A stretch of 64,000 nt of DNA from Xanthomarina gelatinilytica (GTDB lineage Bacteria; Bacteroidota; Bacteroidia; Flavobacteriales; Flavobacteriaceae), in NCBI RefSeq assembly GCF_000348685.1, contig NZ_ANLA01000015.1, positions 1 through 64,000 on the forward strand, written 5' to 3'. The notes beneath the pieces were generated by a model that searched no databases, had not been told where the DNA came from, and worked only from the letters and a program-made list of their open reading frames with translations. Below, one piece after another: positions 34,663 to 45,100 of the stretch. Position numbers and translations under genes: made by a program. Positions within the stretch are counted from its first letter, which is position 1, and each line of letters opens with the position of its first letter.

Positions 34663-35544
34663 ATGAAACATATAGATAGTGATCAGTTTAAAGTTACCAA
34701 ACCTATAAAATTAAAAGATGTTAAAACATCTATCGATCTTGACGCGAGCAACAAAAAAATCGAGTCGGAACTAGAGGATATAAGAAAAAAACTGGCCAAG
34801 CTCCAAGATACCATGTATGCACATGGTAAATATGCGGTTTTGGTGTGTTTGCAAGGCATGGATACAGCTGGAAAAGACAGTTTGATCCGTGAGGTTTTTA
34901 AAGACCTAAATGCTAGAGGTGTTGTGGTACATAGTTTTAAAGTGCCAACTCCATTGGAGCTGAAACACGATTATTTATGGCGACATTATATTGCGCTTCC
35001 CGCTAGAGGAAAAGTAGGGGTTTTTAATAGAACACATTATGAAAATGTGTTGGTAACTCGCGTACATCCAGAATATATTTTAGGGGAAAATTTACCAGAT
35101 GTTACTTCTTTGGATGATATTAACGATACTTTTTGGGATAAACGTTTTGAACAGATAATTAATTTTGAAAAACACATAGCAGAAAACGGCACCATAATTT
35201 TTAAATTTTATCTACATCTTTCTAAAGACGAACAAAAAAACCGATTGCTTCGTAGGTTGGAAAAGAAAAACAAAAACTGGAAATTCTCTCCTAACGATTT
35301 AAAAGAACGGGAACTCTGGGATGAATATCAAGCATGTTATCAAGATGCCATAAACAGAACATCCAAACCTCATGCGCCTTGGTACGCCATTCCTGCAGAC
35401 GATAAGCCTACAGCTAGAATTCTTGTGGCTCATATTATATACGAAGCTTTAAAGCAATATAAGGATATTAAAGAACCGGAATTGGATGATGAGGTTAAAG
35501 CAAATTTGGAGCTTTATAAAAAACAACTGGAAAGTGAGCAATAA
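34663..35544 (+). CDS. Polyphosphate kinase 2 family protein
   Basis: A 293-residue cytoplasmic P-loop kinase that transfers phosphate from polyphosphate to a nucleotide. Walker A is GMDTAGKDS at 65-73. The lid module is visible as LWRHYIALPARGKVGVFNRT then HYENVLVTRVHPE, and Walker B-like IIFKFYLHLSKDEQKNRL follows. The length and RHYIALPARG pattern fit the single-domain PPK2 group often called class III (AMP and ADP acceptors), though the class is inferred. It starts 23 bases after the response regulator and is probably co-transcribed. Confidence 0.93.
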   Translation: MKHIDSDQFKVTKPIKLKDVKTSIDLDASNKKIESELEDIRKKLAKLQDTMYAHGKYAVLVCLQGMDTAGKDSLIREVFKDLNARGVVVHSFKVPTPLELKHDYLWRHYIALPARGKVGVFNRTHYENVLVTRVHPEYILGENLPDVTSLDDINDTFWDKRFEQIINFEKHIAENGTIIFKFYLHLSKDEQKNRLLRRLEKKNKNWKFSPNDLKERELWDEYQACYQDAINRTSKPHAPWYAIPADDKPTARILVAHIIYEALKQYKDIKEPELDDEVKANLELYKKQLESEQ

Positions 35545-35618
35545 AAAAACCGACTTTTATAATCTGTTTAACAATTTGTTTTTTTAATAACAGTATTTTT
35601 ATTTTTTAATTTTTTCCC

Positions 35619-36995
35619 ATGCGATACATCATTTTATTTCTTAGTTTATTTTTAGTTTTAAACACAACTGCACAAACAGATGCAGAGGTTATAAAAAATC
35701 TATACAAAACCTCTTTAACAAATGGCAACAGTTACCAATGGTTGGACCATTTGTCTAATCAAATAGGTGGACGTTTGTCAGGTTCCTTAAATGCAGAAAA
35801 AGCAGTAGAGTACACAAAAGAAGAACTCGAAAAATTAGGTTTGGACAAAGTTTGGCTTCAACCGGTTATGGTGCCTAAATGGGTTCGTGGTGCGCCAGAA
35901 TTTGCTTTTATAGAATCGGCTTTTGGAGCCACAACCAATGTGAATATTTGTGCATTGGGAGGTTCTATAGCAACACCGTTTGGAGGTATAAAAGCTCATG
36001 TGGTGGAGGTTAAGAGCATGGATGAGTTAGAGGCACTAGGAAAAGAAAACATTGAAGGGAAGATAGTGTTTTTTAACAAACCTATGCAAGCCGATTTAAT
36101 CCAGACTTTCGAGGCTTATGGAGGTTGTGTGAATCAAAGATATTCGGGAGCTATGGAAGCTGCAAAGTATGGAGCTGTTGGAGTCTTGGTTCGCTCATTA
36201 AGTTTACGACAAGACAATTTCCCACATACAGGAAGTATGACTTATGGTAATTTACCATTGTCCAAACGTATTCCTTCAGCAGCCATAAGTACCAACGATG
36301 CCAATACCTTAAGTAGTATGTTGGCTTTAAATAAGGATATTAAATTTTATTTCAGCCAAACCTGTAAGCAATTAAATGATGTTCAATCTTACAATGTGAT
36401 TGGTGAAATTAAAGGAAGTCAGTTTCCAAACGAGTATATAGTAGTTGGAGGACACCTGGATTCCTGGGATTTGGGAGATGGAGCTCACGACGATGGAGCA
36501 GGAGTTGTACAGTCTATGGAAGTGCTAAGGTTGTTTAAAGAAACAGGTATCAAGCCTAAACGCAGTATTCGAGTGGTGTTATTTATGAATGAGGAAAACG
36601 GACTTCGTGGTGCCACAAAGTATGCTGAGGTCGCCAAACAAAAAGGAGAGACACATATTTTTTCTTTGGAAAGTGACGCTGGAGGCTTTACACCTAGAGG
36701 ATTTAGTTTTGATTGTAATGATGCAAACTTTAATCAAGTTTTGGGCTGGAAAGAGTTATTTAAACCTTATTTAATACATTATTTTGAAAAAGGAGGTAGT
36801 GGCGCAGACGTTGGCCCTTTAAAAACAGATACCAATGTCTTGGCTGGTTTGCGTCCAGATTCTCAACGTTATTTCGATTACCATCATGCTGCAAATGATA
36901 CCTTTGATGCTGTAAATAAGCGTGAGTTGGAACTTGGGGCAGCTACCATGGCAAGTTTGGTCTATTTGTTTGATACCTATGGTTTGGTTAAATAG
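35619..36995 (+). CDS. Secreted M28 aminopeptidase/carboxypeptidase-Q-like peptidase
   Basis: A 458-residue exported di-zinc exopeptidase. Signal peptide about 1-19 (ending LNTTAQ). A PA-type insert domain (about 115-235, with HVVEVKSMDELEAL and EGKIVFFNKPMQAD) is embedded before the catalytic core. Zinc ligands are visible in GGHLDSWDLGDGAHDDGAGV, in FMNEENGLRGA, in LESDAGGFTPRG and in HHAANDTFDAV near the end. The group is close to plasma glutamate carboxypeptidase. A second, ruined member of the family lies at 56254-56747. Confidence 0.94.
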   Translation: MRYIILFLSLFLVLNTTAQTDAEVIKNLYKTSLTNGNSYQWLDHLSNQIGGRLSGSLNAEKAVEYTKEELEKLGLDKVWLQPVMVPKWVRGAPEFAFIESAFGATTNVNICALGGSIATPFGGIKAHVVEVKSMDELEALGKENIEGKIVFFNKPMQADLIQTFEAYGGCVNQRYSGAMEAAKYGAVGVLVRSLSLRQDNFPHTGSMTYGNLPLSKRIPSAAISTNDANTLSSMLALNKDIKFYFSQTCKQLNDVQSYNVIGEIKGSQFPNEYIVVGGHLDSWDLGDGAHDDGAGVVQSMEVLRLFKETGIKPKRSIRVVLFMNEENGLRGATKYAEVAKQKGETHIFSLESDAGGFTPRGFSFDCNDANFNQVLGWKELFKPYLIHYFEKGGSGADVGPLKTDTNVLAGLRPDSQRYFDYHHAANDTFDAVNKRELELGAATMASLVYLFDTYGLVK

Positions 36996-37003
36996 TTTGT
37001 TTT

Positions 37004-37495
37004 ATGAATGTCTTTTTTAAAGAAGAACAAAGATTTTCACAGTGGTGGCTTTGGCTTATTATAATAGGACTTGGTAATATTCCGGTTTTTGGTATTTACA
37101 AGCAGTTTGTTCTTGGAGAAGCATTTGGAAACAATCCCATGTCTGATGTTGTTCTTATGCTGTTTTCTGCATTTATTTTTGGAATTATTGTTTTATTCTG
37201 GCTTATGCGTTTAAAGACTGAAATTAATAATGATGGCGTTCGTGTTAGTTTTTTTTCTTTTATAAAGAAACATTTTTTATGGACAGACATCAAATCTGCA
37301 CGAGTTATAAAATATAGATTTCTTGGTTATGGAATAAGAATAGGAATGACTCATGGCATAGTCTATAACATGAAAGGGAACAAAGGCTTATCTTTGAAAC
37401 TCTTTAACAAGAAAAAATATTTAATAGGAACACAAAAAGAAGAAGAGCTACAAAGCGTGTTGGATAAACTAAGGAACTCCAATATAATCAGTTAA
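37004..37495 (+). CDS. Two-helix membrane protein with PH-like tail, unknown function
   Basis: A 163-residue protein. Hydrophobic helices lie at about 16-34 (WWLWLIIIGLGNIPVFGIY) and about 48-68 (VLMLFSAFIFGIIVLFWLM). A beta-rich tail follows (TEINNDGVRVSFFSFIKKHF then LWTDIKSARVIKYR and KYLIGTQKEEELQSVL) that looks like a bacterial PH domain. It starts 8 bases after the M28 peptidase stop. No function is known to me. Bases 37496-37648 after it hold no gene. Confidence 0.75.
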   Translation: MNVFFKEEQRFSQWWLWLIIIGLGNIPVFGIYKQFVLGEAFGNNPMSDVVLMLFSAFIFGIIVLFWLMRLKTEINNDGVRVSFFSFIKKHFLWTDIKSARVIKYRFLGYGIRIGMTHGIVYNMKGNKGLSLKLFNKKKYLIGTQKEEELQSVLDKLRNSNIIS

Positions 37496-37648
37496 ATGAG
37501 GGCTTTTTGCTTTATTTCTATTTTTTACTCAAAAATCCAACAACAACTAGAATAATTTAATTAAAGGAATAAATATACACTTGCTCACTCTTTTTTTCTT
37601 AATTAAGTTTTGACGTATTTTTCTAAAAAAACTTTATCATAGTTTAAA

Positions 37649-38632
37649 CTAGCTCAATAAATTATAAGTGATAAGCATTTTGCTGTTTTTAGTCCAACGG
37701 ATCCAACCATTTCCTTTTTTATTGAAGTTATCATCCATGAGTTCAACATACATCCAATCATTTTGAATTTTTACAGGACGCATAAAACTGTAAGAGGTTG
37801 CAATTGTTCCTGCATGATCTAAAGGCTTTACATATATTTTGTGTTTTGAAGGCTCTGGAAATTCAATACTATGAACACCTAACAAGAATTCAGACCAATA
37901 ATGTAATTTTCCAGAATAGCGATCCACAAATGCAGTTTGATTATTGGTTGTATTAACGATGACTTCAATAAAATCGTGCGAAATGGATTTGACTTTAAAA
38001 TACAGTAGGTCGTAATCCAATTTTAAATGTTCTGGAACCAACCAAGGTGGCGCAGTTGCAATATCAAAACCGCCATATTCGCGTTGTTTGAAGGTAATAC
38101 TATCAGTTGGCATGTGTTCTTGAACCGATTTTCCATGAGTTAGGTTACTATAGAAATACAATACTTTGTTTTCATAGAAATTAGGCGTGAACATACCCAA
38201 ACCCATTTCATGTGTTGTTTGGTTATCTGTGTCTGAATTTATCAGCATTGCCATTGGTTTGGTTTGTGCTTTATTTGTAGTTTTATGGGTTTTTGGTCGT
38301 TCTATTTTTTGTTGTTCGTTCTCTAGTTTTTCTCGTTGACGCTTTTGGTAGTTGACATAGAAATATGCAAAAGACGCTACAATAATGAGCGTTAACAAAC
38401 CATTAATTTTAATGATACTATGTCGTTTAGCTTTTATAGCTGTAAATATTGATAAACACAACCCAATAAACGCGCCAATCACACCATAACCAAACACAAT
38501 GGCACCACCAGCCAACATTTGTCCTTTTCCTGCTTCTGTAATGCTAGCATAAACGATGCCTAGAAAGAAAAATGCAATAATGGCTAAAAAGTACATTAAA
38601 AAACTATAGGGTTTAACTGCTTGATGTGCCAT
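37649..38632 (-). CDS. Membrane protein with soluble C-terminal domain, unknown function
   Basis: A 327-residue protein. Three hydrophobic helices lie at about 8-31, 38-66 and 73-95, followed by a charged linker (QRQREKLENEQQKIERPKTH) and a beta-rich soluble domain (about 130-327) with W-rich motifs such as GGFDIATAPPWLVPEHLKLD and GNGWIRWTKNSKM. I do not recognise the family. It begins 2 bases after the stop of the VWA gene at 38635 on the same strand, so the two products very likely work together in the envelope. Confidence 0.78.
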   Translation of the reverse strand: MAHQAVKPYSFLMYFLAIIAFFFLGIVYASITEAGKGQMLAGGAIVFGYGVIGAFIGLCLSIFTAIKAKRHSIIKINGLLTLIIVASFAYFYVNYQKRQREKLENEQQKIERPKTHKTTNKAQTKPMAMLINSDTDNQTTHEMGLGMFTPNFYENKVLYFYSNLTHGKSVQEHMPTDSITFKQREYGGFDIATAPPWLVPEHLKLDYDLLYFKVKSISHDFIEVIVNTTNNQTAFVDRYSGKLHYWSEFLLGVHSIEFPEPSKHKIYVKPLDHAGTIATSYSFMRPVKIQNDWMYVELMDDNFNKKGNGWIRWTKNSKMLITYNLLS

Positions 38633-38634
38633 AA

Positions 38635-40041
38635 TTAAAAGCTTAGTATTTTTGTAACAGTTTCACCTTGTTTTACTTCAATAATAAAGGTTTCTGAGTT
38701 GCCTTTATGAGCTCCCAAAGTCACAACTTCTACACTATACGTACCAGGATTTAATAAAAATTCACGTGGATTGTTATTTGTAGACGTGTATGTTCGTGAA
38801 CCAACGACCCAGGTTTTGGAATTTATTTCTGTAAAATTCACTGTGGCATCAATAAGCTCTCCATTTGATGTTTGCACACCAATCATGGCAATTCCTGTTT
38901 CAAAATTATGTGTTATTGGAGTTGTTGAATTAGATGTTATTTCAATATTATCGATTTCAAAGTAGGTGTCAACACCTTTCATGGCAAGCGCTTGAAAGGT
39001 AATCTTATAATATCCTGCTGGAACTTCCATGGTTTTTGGTTCACCATAAGTTCTAGTTTGGGCAACCACTTTTCCTGAATTAATATCAAGCATTTTTACC
39101 ATGGTATCCCAACCTTCATCATTATTTGTAGTTGTTACTGCTAAAGTGCCACCATCAAAACTGATGTTTTCATGTTTGATGTCGCCTTCTTTCATTTCCA
39201 CAGTAATTGAAGTTCCAGGAATATCAGTGCCTTCAAGTGGTTTAATGGCAATATCGTATTTTCCAGGAGGTAGATACACCCAACCTGAATCTCTGTAGGT
39301 TCTGGAGCCATCAATAGCTTCATTGGTACCTGTTTTTTTTGCAACTATCCATGCATCTACAGGTTCTCCGTTTTTTGAGGCATAAATAGAAAAATTGCCT
39401 TCTGGTTTATCTACGGTTAGTGTTGTGGCTTCTATAAGTCCTTCACCTAAACCACTGGCATCTGCAGCATTATAGTAGTTGCCACCACCAGCATCTGCAG
39501 CGCATTTTAGTTGTTCGGTTTCTGCTTCTTTAAGTCCAAAACCTACAATGTGGAGTTTAAAATCAATGCCATCTGCTTTAGCCTTTGCAACGACATCACA
39601 AATATTACCATCGCAGGATTCAATACCATCGGTAATTAAAATGATGGTAGCTTTGGTACCGCTTTCCTTTAAAGAATTAATGGCTTGTGCAGCAGAACGC
39701 GCTAAAGGTGTTTTTCCTAAAGCATTTATTTTACTAACCGAATTGGTGATGCTGGTTTTGGAGCTGTTGTTTAAATTAACCAATAACTCAATGTCATTAC
39801 AATCTCCTTTTTCTCGGTGACCATAAGCCATAAGTCCAATATTTTGGTTTTCTGGTAAACTGCTCACAGTGGTGGCTAATACCTCAGAAGCAATGTCTTT
39901 TTTTGTTTTTCCTTCCAGTTGTCCCCACATGGAACCACTAGCGTCGTAGATAAATAGAATAGGAGATGGGGCTTTTTGTTCTTGTGCGACTAGTTTTGAA
40001 AGAAAACAAAACACACACAGAATAAAAGCTAAACGTTTCAT
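38635..40041 (-). CDS. Secreted von Willebrand factor A domain protein
   Basis: A 468-residue exported protein. Signal peptide about 1-20 (ending KLVAQ). VWA domain about 26-205 with an intact MIDAS: D33-A-S35-G-S37 (FIYDASGSMWGQ), the threonine region GKTPLARSAAQAI, and ILITDGIESCDG, suggesting Mg2+-dependent protein binding. The C-terminal half (about 215-468) contains three similar beta modules with RTYRDSGWVYLPPGKYDI, RTYGEPKTMEVPAGYYKI and RTYTSTNNNPREFLLNPGTY, so it is an internal three-fold repeat. It is cotranscribed with the membrane protein at 37649. Confidence 0.9.
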   Translation of the reverse strand: MKRLAFILCVFCFLSKLVAQEQKAPSPILFIYDASGSMWGQLEGKTKKDIASEVLATTVSSLPENQNIGLMAYGHREKGDCNDIELLVNLNNSSKTSITNSVSKINALGKTPLARSAAQAINSLKESGTKATIILITDGIESCDGNICDVVAKAKADGIDFKLHIVGFGLKEAETEQLKCAADAGGGNYYNAADASGLGEGLIEATTLTVDKPEGNFSIYASKNGEPVDAWIVAKKTGTNEAIDGSRTYRDSGWVYLPPGKYDIAIKPLEGTDIPGTSITVEMKEGDIKHENISFDGGTLAVTTTNNDEGWDTMVKMLDINSGKVVAQTRTYGEPKTMEVPAGYYKITFQALAMKGVDTYFEIDNIEITSNSTTPITHNFETGIAMIGVQTSNGELIDATVNFTEINSKTWVVGSRTYTSTNNNPREFLLNPGTYSVEVVTLGAHKGNSETFIIEVKQGETVTKILSF

Positions 40042-40109
40042 AATGAGATGTTTTAAGTGATTTAAAGGTACTTAAAAAAACAATTCGCTTGACATAATTT
40101 ACCTGATTT

Positions 40110-40670
40110 TTAGAGATGGGTAATTATTAAGTTATAGGCAACCAATATGAGCAGCAAAAAGAGACCTATAGCCAAAAACCGTAAGGATTTATTGACATAT
40201 TTAAATTTAATGGAAGCAATTTTGGAAATAATAAATATTTGTTGCCCTAATTGTTCAAACAGTTGGTCGCCATCAACGCTAATGTTATAGAATGTTTTGG
40301 AAAAATCTTTAATACTGCCAAATTTTGAAATGACATCACCAAAAAAGAAAATATTTTTTTCGTACTTAGCTTCAATTCGTGGCATAAAACAACGTACACT
40401 AAAATATATGGATGTCATGGTGCTTAAAAACCAAGCTGCTAAAAGAATATAGAGCATTATGTTTTTAGTGGCACTTGCCAAAATCATTTCTATGTATTTG
40501 TAAGAAAAATTTAACAAAATACCATAAAAGGACAGAATCAGGCCTGCTTTAATTTCCGATGCTTTTATTAATGAAGACACATAGGTGATACTTCCCCAAT
40601 AATGATCAACTAAATCATCGGTATGTTTGTTTTTTCTGTTTTTGGGATTTTGTGGCTCTATGGTTTCCAT
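40110..40670 (-). CDS. DUF5706 / Pycsar-effector-like (PycTM) membrane protein
   Basis: A 186-residue membrane protein. Hydrophobic helices lie at about 41-61, 70-92 and 163-184. The opening DHYWGSITYVSSLIKASEIK then AGLILSFYGILLN and the later LFEQLGQQIFIISKIASIKF then KYVNKSLRF match the pattern I associate with DUF5706, renamed PycTM because family members are the cyclic-nucleotide-triggered membrane effectors of Pycsar anti-phage systems. It lies 34 bases after a class III cyclase gene on the same strand, the arrangement expected of a cyclase-effector pair. Assignment is from memory of the family; a defence role is inference. Confidence 0.7.
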   Translation of the reverse strand: METIEPQNPKNRKNKHTDDLVDHYWGSITYVSSLIKASEIKAGLILSFYGILLNFSYKYIEMILASATKNIMLYILLAAWFLSTMTSIYFSVRCFMPRIEAKYEKNIFFFGDVISKFGSIKDFSKTFYNISVDGDQLFEQLGQQIFIISKIASIKFKYVNKSLRFLAIGLFLLLILVAYNLIITHL

Positions 40671-40704
40671 ATATGTTGTTTTTTTTTGAATAAAAAGCGA
40701 GGTA

Positions 40705-41745
40705 CTATTCTATGACTTCATAAACGGTTATACTTTCTGATTTGTTCTTTAATTGAATGTCTCCAAGTTTATGGCATTTAAATGCTTCTTTTACTTGGTT
40801 GTAACAATCTTCGGAAATGATAATTTGGTTTGCTTTTGCAGCATCTTGAAAACGTGCTGCTGTGTTTACGGTGTCTCCTATTACGGTATAATCCAATCTT
40901 TTTAAGCTCACGGAACCTATGTTTCCTGAAACCATTTCCCCACTTTTTATTCCTATGGATACTTTTGGGGTAAAATCTGGTAAGTTCTTTGATGTTTCAA
41001 GTTTGTTTATTTTGTGTCTCACAGCCAAGGCAGCGTCAATGGCCCTGTCTAGATGATAGTCTCCTCTAAAAACAGCCATGATGGCATCTCCAATAAACTT
41101 GTCTATAAAACCTTGTTGGTTCATGATTTCTTTTACCATTTCGTCAAAATAGGTATTGATCATGGTTACAACAGTATCAGCTGGAGCTGTCTCACTAATT
41201 TTGGTAAAGCCACATAAATCGATAAACATAACAGTGGCTTCAATGGTCTCGTTTGCCATTATGGTCGATTCATACTCACGGCTTCCCATAAAATTAAGCA
41301 CATTTTCATCGACATACATTTTAAGGATATTGTTTTCCTTGATGGCCTGAAGTGTCTCTTTTATTTGATTGCTATGCTTGAGTGTTTTTTCAACCGTAAT
41401 ATTTAAATCTTCAAAATTGATGGGTTTGGTAATAAAATCGAAAGCTCCTCTGTTCATGGCGGTCCTGATGTTTTGCATGTCTCCGTAAGCCGAAACTATA
41501 ACTGACTTAAGCAAGGGTTTTTGCTCGTTTATTTTGGTCAAAAGGGTAAGTCCGTCCATTTCTGGCATGTTAATATCGCTCAATACGATATCCAGGTTGG
41601 GTTCGGTTGAGATTTTTTCAAGCGCATCAACACCATTGATCGCAAAGAGGAATTCGTATTCTTTTTCGCGTATTTTTTTTCGAAATTTCTGCTTGATTAA
41701 AACCTCTAAATCCGTTTCGTCGTCTACAACTAGTATTTTAGCCAT
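40705..41745 (-). CDS. Response regulator with class III adenylate cyclase domain
   Basis: A 346-residue cytoplasmic signalling enzyme. Receiver domain 1-120 (DDE 8-10, D57 in [12 protein letters not shown]108); a helical linker about 120-160; a class III nucleotidyl-cyclase domain about 165-346. Metal-binding D176 (FIDLCGFT) and D220 ([11 protein letters not shown]), adenine-selecting K216 and D285 (LDYTVIGD), and transition-state N294 and R298 (NTAAR) are all present, so the enzyme looks active and adenylate-type. Its ATG overlaps the stop of the single-receiver gene at 41745. It is expected to be driven by phosphorelay from the kinases upstream and to make cAMP for an effector, perhaps the DUF5706 protein next door. 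Confidence 0.92.
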   Translation of the reverse strand: MAKILVVDDETDLEVLIKQKFRKKIREKEYEFLFAINGVDALEKISTEPNLDIVLSDINMPEMDGLTLLTKINEQKPLLKSVIVSAYGDMQNIRTAMNRGAFDFITKPINFEDLNITVEKTLKHSNQIKETLQAIKENNILKMYVDENVLNFMGSREYESTIMANETIEATVMFIDLCGFTKISETAPADTVVTMINTYFDEMVKEIMNQQGFIDKFIGDAIMAVFRGDYHLDRAIDAALAVRHKINKLETSKNLPDFTPKVSIGIKSGEMVSGNIGSVSLKRLDYTVIGDTVNTAARFQDAAKANQIIISEDCYNQVKEAFKCHKLGDIQLKNKSESITVYEVIE

Positions 41746-42119
41746 TATATTAAAGTTTTTAATTTGTCTTTTAAAAGATTAAAGTCCAGGGGTTTGGTTA
41801 AAAAGTCGTCTGCGCCCAGCCTTTTGGCAGTGTTAAAATTTTCATCGTCTCCATAAGCAGTAATCATCATCACCACTGGAGGCGGAGCATGGAATTTTTG
41901 TTTTATATGTTCCAATAATTCCAGTCCGCTCATGCCTGGCATGTTAATGTCCGATAAGATAAGTACTGCTTCCTGTTTGTTCCCATTTAAATAAGTAATG
42001 GCTTCTTCTCCCGAAAAAGCAAACACAAAGTTCATATTGCCGGTTTTAATTTCCTTTCTGAAACGCTGTAAAAAGAGTGTTTTTACATCGTGTTCGTCGT
42101 CTACTACTAAAATTTTCAT
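41745..42119 (-). CDS. Single-domain response regulator (CheY-like receiver)
   Basis: A 124-residue stand-alone receiver: acidic pocket DDE at 7-9, phospho-acceptor D57 ([12 protein letters not shown]), and conserved T/K near the end ([15 protein letters not shown]). There is no output domain, so it probably shuttles phosphate or interacts with the cyclase. It overlaps the cyclase start by one base (TAATG) and follows the large kinase by 68 bases. It is similar to the receiver of the cyclase (both keep [14 protein letters not shown] cores), suggesting duplication. Confidence 0.93.
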   Translation of the reverse strand: MKILVVDDEHDVKTLFLQRFRKEIKTGNMNFVFAFSGEEAITYLNGNKQEAVLILSDINMPGMSGLELLEHIKQKFHAPPPVVMMITAYGDDENFNTAKRLGADDFLTKPLDFNLLKDKLKTLI

Positions 42120-42187
42120 ATTTGTATATTTTTTGATTGCTCCGAATTCACGGATTTTTAATATATTTCTTTATAGCTCCAAATTGC

Positions 42188-45100
42188 TTAATCTGTGATT
42201 GGTAGCTTTATTGTAAATTCTGTTCCTTTTCCTTGTTCTGTTTCAACAATTAATTCCCCTCCATGTCCTTTGGTAACGATATCGTAACTCATGCTAAGTC
42301 CCAACCCAGTACCTTGGCCTGTTGGTTTGGTTGTAAAGAAGGGTTGAAAAATTTTGACCAATACTTTTTGTGGAATCCCATTGCCATTGTCTTTAACTGA
42401 AACAGTTACCCAATTCCCTTGTTTCTTCGTGGTTAATGATACGGTTGGTTGGTAATTCTCTAGACCTTTTAGGTTTTTAGAACCTGAAAGGTCTTTATTG
42501 AGCGATGATTTCTCGTTTACCGCATAAAAAGCATTGGTTAGTAAATTTAAAACCACACGTCCTATATCTTGGGGAATTATGTTGATGTTGCCAAGACCTT
42601 CGTCAAAACGGGTTTCCAGTGTGGCATTAAAACTTTTGTCCTTGGCCCTTAAACCATGGTATGCCAATCTTAAATATTCATCGGCCAGAACATTGATGTT
42701 TGTTGGTTCCTTGGTTCCAGTGCTGCTTCTTGAATGTTGCAACATGCCCTTTACAATACCATCGGCACGCTTGCCATGGTGGTTTATTTTTTCTAAGTTC
42801 TGAATAACATCTTTCATGATTTCCTTGACCTCTTTCAGATTGCCGTTTTCCAGTTCCTCTTGAATTTCGTCGAGAAGCTCCTGACTGACTTCAGAAAAAT
42901 TATTGACAAAATTCAATGGGTTTTGAATTTCATGGGCTATGCCAGCCGTTAATTCTCCCAAACTGGCCATTTTTTCCGATTGGATTAATTGGGTTTGCGT
43001 GGTCTGTAAATCTGAGAGTGTTTTTTCAAGACGTTGTTTTTCTTCAAGCAAGGCCACCGAATGTTCTTCTTTTTCCTGTAAATCCTTAAAACGCTGATAT
43101 GCAAAGGTAAACACGATTCTAAAACGGTTTAAAATGTTCTTTTGGTCTTTATTGAGCTCTCCAAAATTAGAAATGCCAATAGCTCCATTGCCAAAGGCGT
43201 ATAGTGTATAGCAAATACTATCGGTTTTTAGCAAACGCGGATCGTCTGCTTCGCCATTCTTGCGCCTCATCTCGATAAGATCTTGTAATTGCTGTCCCTC
43301 CAGGGTCATTTCGGAAACACCGTCTGTGGTTGCGGCTATATCTTGTACTTGTTCCACAAGGGTGGGATCGTCATCGTAGGACATAGGGGTAATGGCGCCA
43401 CCCATTTCGTGGGAATAGTCGTAGTCCATAAATGTTTTGTCGTCTTCATTGTTAACATCTATTATGGCATTGCGAATATCGTTAAAGCCCAATTCCAACA
43501 ACTGCTCGTACAGTGCTTTTGCTATTAGGAGCAGGTCGGTGGATTCGACCATGCTTAGCGCTACCGAACGTACCTTTTCAAGGGCAGCTTCAATTTTAGC
43601 CTCGCGTGCTTGTGCTTCGGTTTTTGCTAGATCGGTGTATCTTTTATAGGCAAATGTGAATACATTTCGGAACTTTTTCAGTATTTGTTTTTGTTCATCG
43701 CTTAAAATCCCAAAATTAGAAATCCCTATGGCTCCATTTCCAAAGGAATAAAGGTTGTATGTAAGCAGATCTGCTTTATGAAGTCGCGGATCGTCCTTTT
43801 CGCCGTTTCGCAACCGTGTTTCTATAAGCTCTTCCAGTTGTTTGCCCTTTAGTTCAATTTCAAAAAAGGCATCGTTGCTGGATTGTACTTTTTTAACTTG
43901 TTGTTCTATAACGGGATCGCCATAGAAAGAAAATTTAGTGATGGCACTGGACATATCGTGGGAATAGTCGTAGTCCAAAAAGGTTTCTTCATCATCATTG
44001 TGAATGTCTATAATGGCATTTCGAATTTTGGTAAAGCCAAGGCCCAGCAATTGCTCGTACAGAACTTTGGCAATGTTCAGCATTTCGTCGGCTTTTTGTA
44101 AGCTTAAGGCTACTGAGCGCACTTTTTCCAAAGAGGCTTCAATTTGTGCTTCTCGAGCTTGTGCTTCGGCAACTTTTAAATCGTTAAATCGCGTATATGT
44201 TAAATTAAAAACGGAAGCAAAGCGTTCTAACAAATGGATGCTTTCCTCAGATTGCTCATTTGGAGACGCCATTCCAATTAAGCCTCCCGAAAAGTAAGCT
44301 ATGGTCTGGACCCTTCTTTTTTGGTCTAATCCGTACATGAAAGGAATTTTTATTTCTTTGTTCAAGTAGTGGAAATAGTCCTGTAGTTCTTTTCCTTTTA
44401 TATCGATAACAAGAGATTTTTTTTGTTGTTTCCATCCTGTTAGCATTTTTTTTATGGATTTGTTTTTTGAAGCTTGCAAGGTAAACCGATTGGCTATACT
44501 ACTGCCATCTTCATTGGTTGCCCAAGCTTCAATACTATTGCCTTCATCTTTAACAATACCAATAAACAATCTGTTTGGCGCTATGCCTAAATCGATAAGT
44601 TGTTTAAATAGAACCACAGCAGTTTCTGCCAATTCCTCTGAGGTTTGCATGGCAAGGGTTCTGCTTCTTACGCGTTCCAGGCCAATCTCAATTAGGGATT
44701 CTCTTGCTTGTTCCTCTGCTTTTTGCAGATCCATGAACCTAATATAGGCTTGTTCGAAAACCTTGGCAAAGCGTTTTATTATTTCGGCATCGCTTTCAGA
44801 AGGGACAGCGCCTGTAAGGGAAGGGATAATAATTGCAGAATTTTTTGACCAGGCGGCTGATAAGGTGTGCTTTTCAGCTTGAAGCACAAACTGTTTATAG
44901 TCTTCTGGCATCTTGCTATAATCACTATGCTCAAAGGCTTGTTTAAAAAAATCATTTTTTGCTTCTATAGGAAATTCTTTAGAGAAATAGGTATCACCTC
45001 GAATTTTGGAAGCCCAAGCTTCGTTAAAAATAGGATTATCAAAATAGGGTACATAATATCTTCCCGATGTTGAAAAGTCGTCAACCGCAATCCAATGCAC

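Noticed and set aside
40110..41745. A standard Pycsar defence operon
   Set aside because: The effector-like protein fits, but the cyclase carries a receiver domain and adenylate-type residues and belongs to a long phosphorelay operon, so I report it as Pycsar-like rather than Pycsar.
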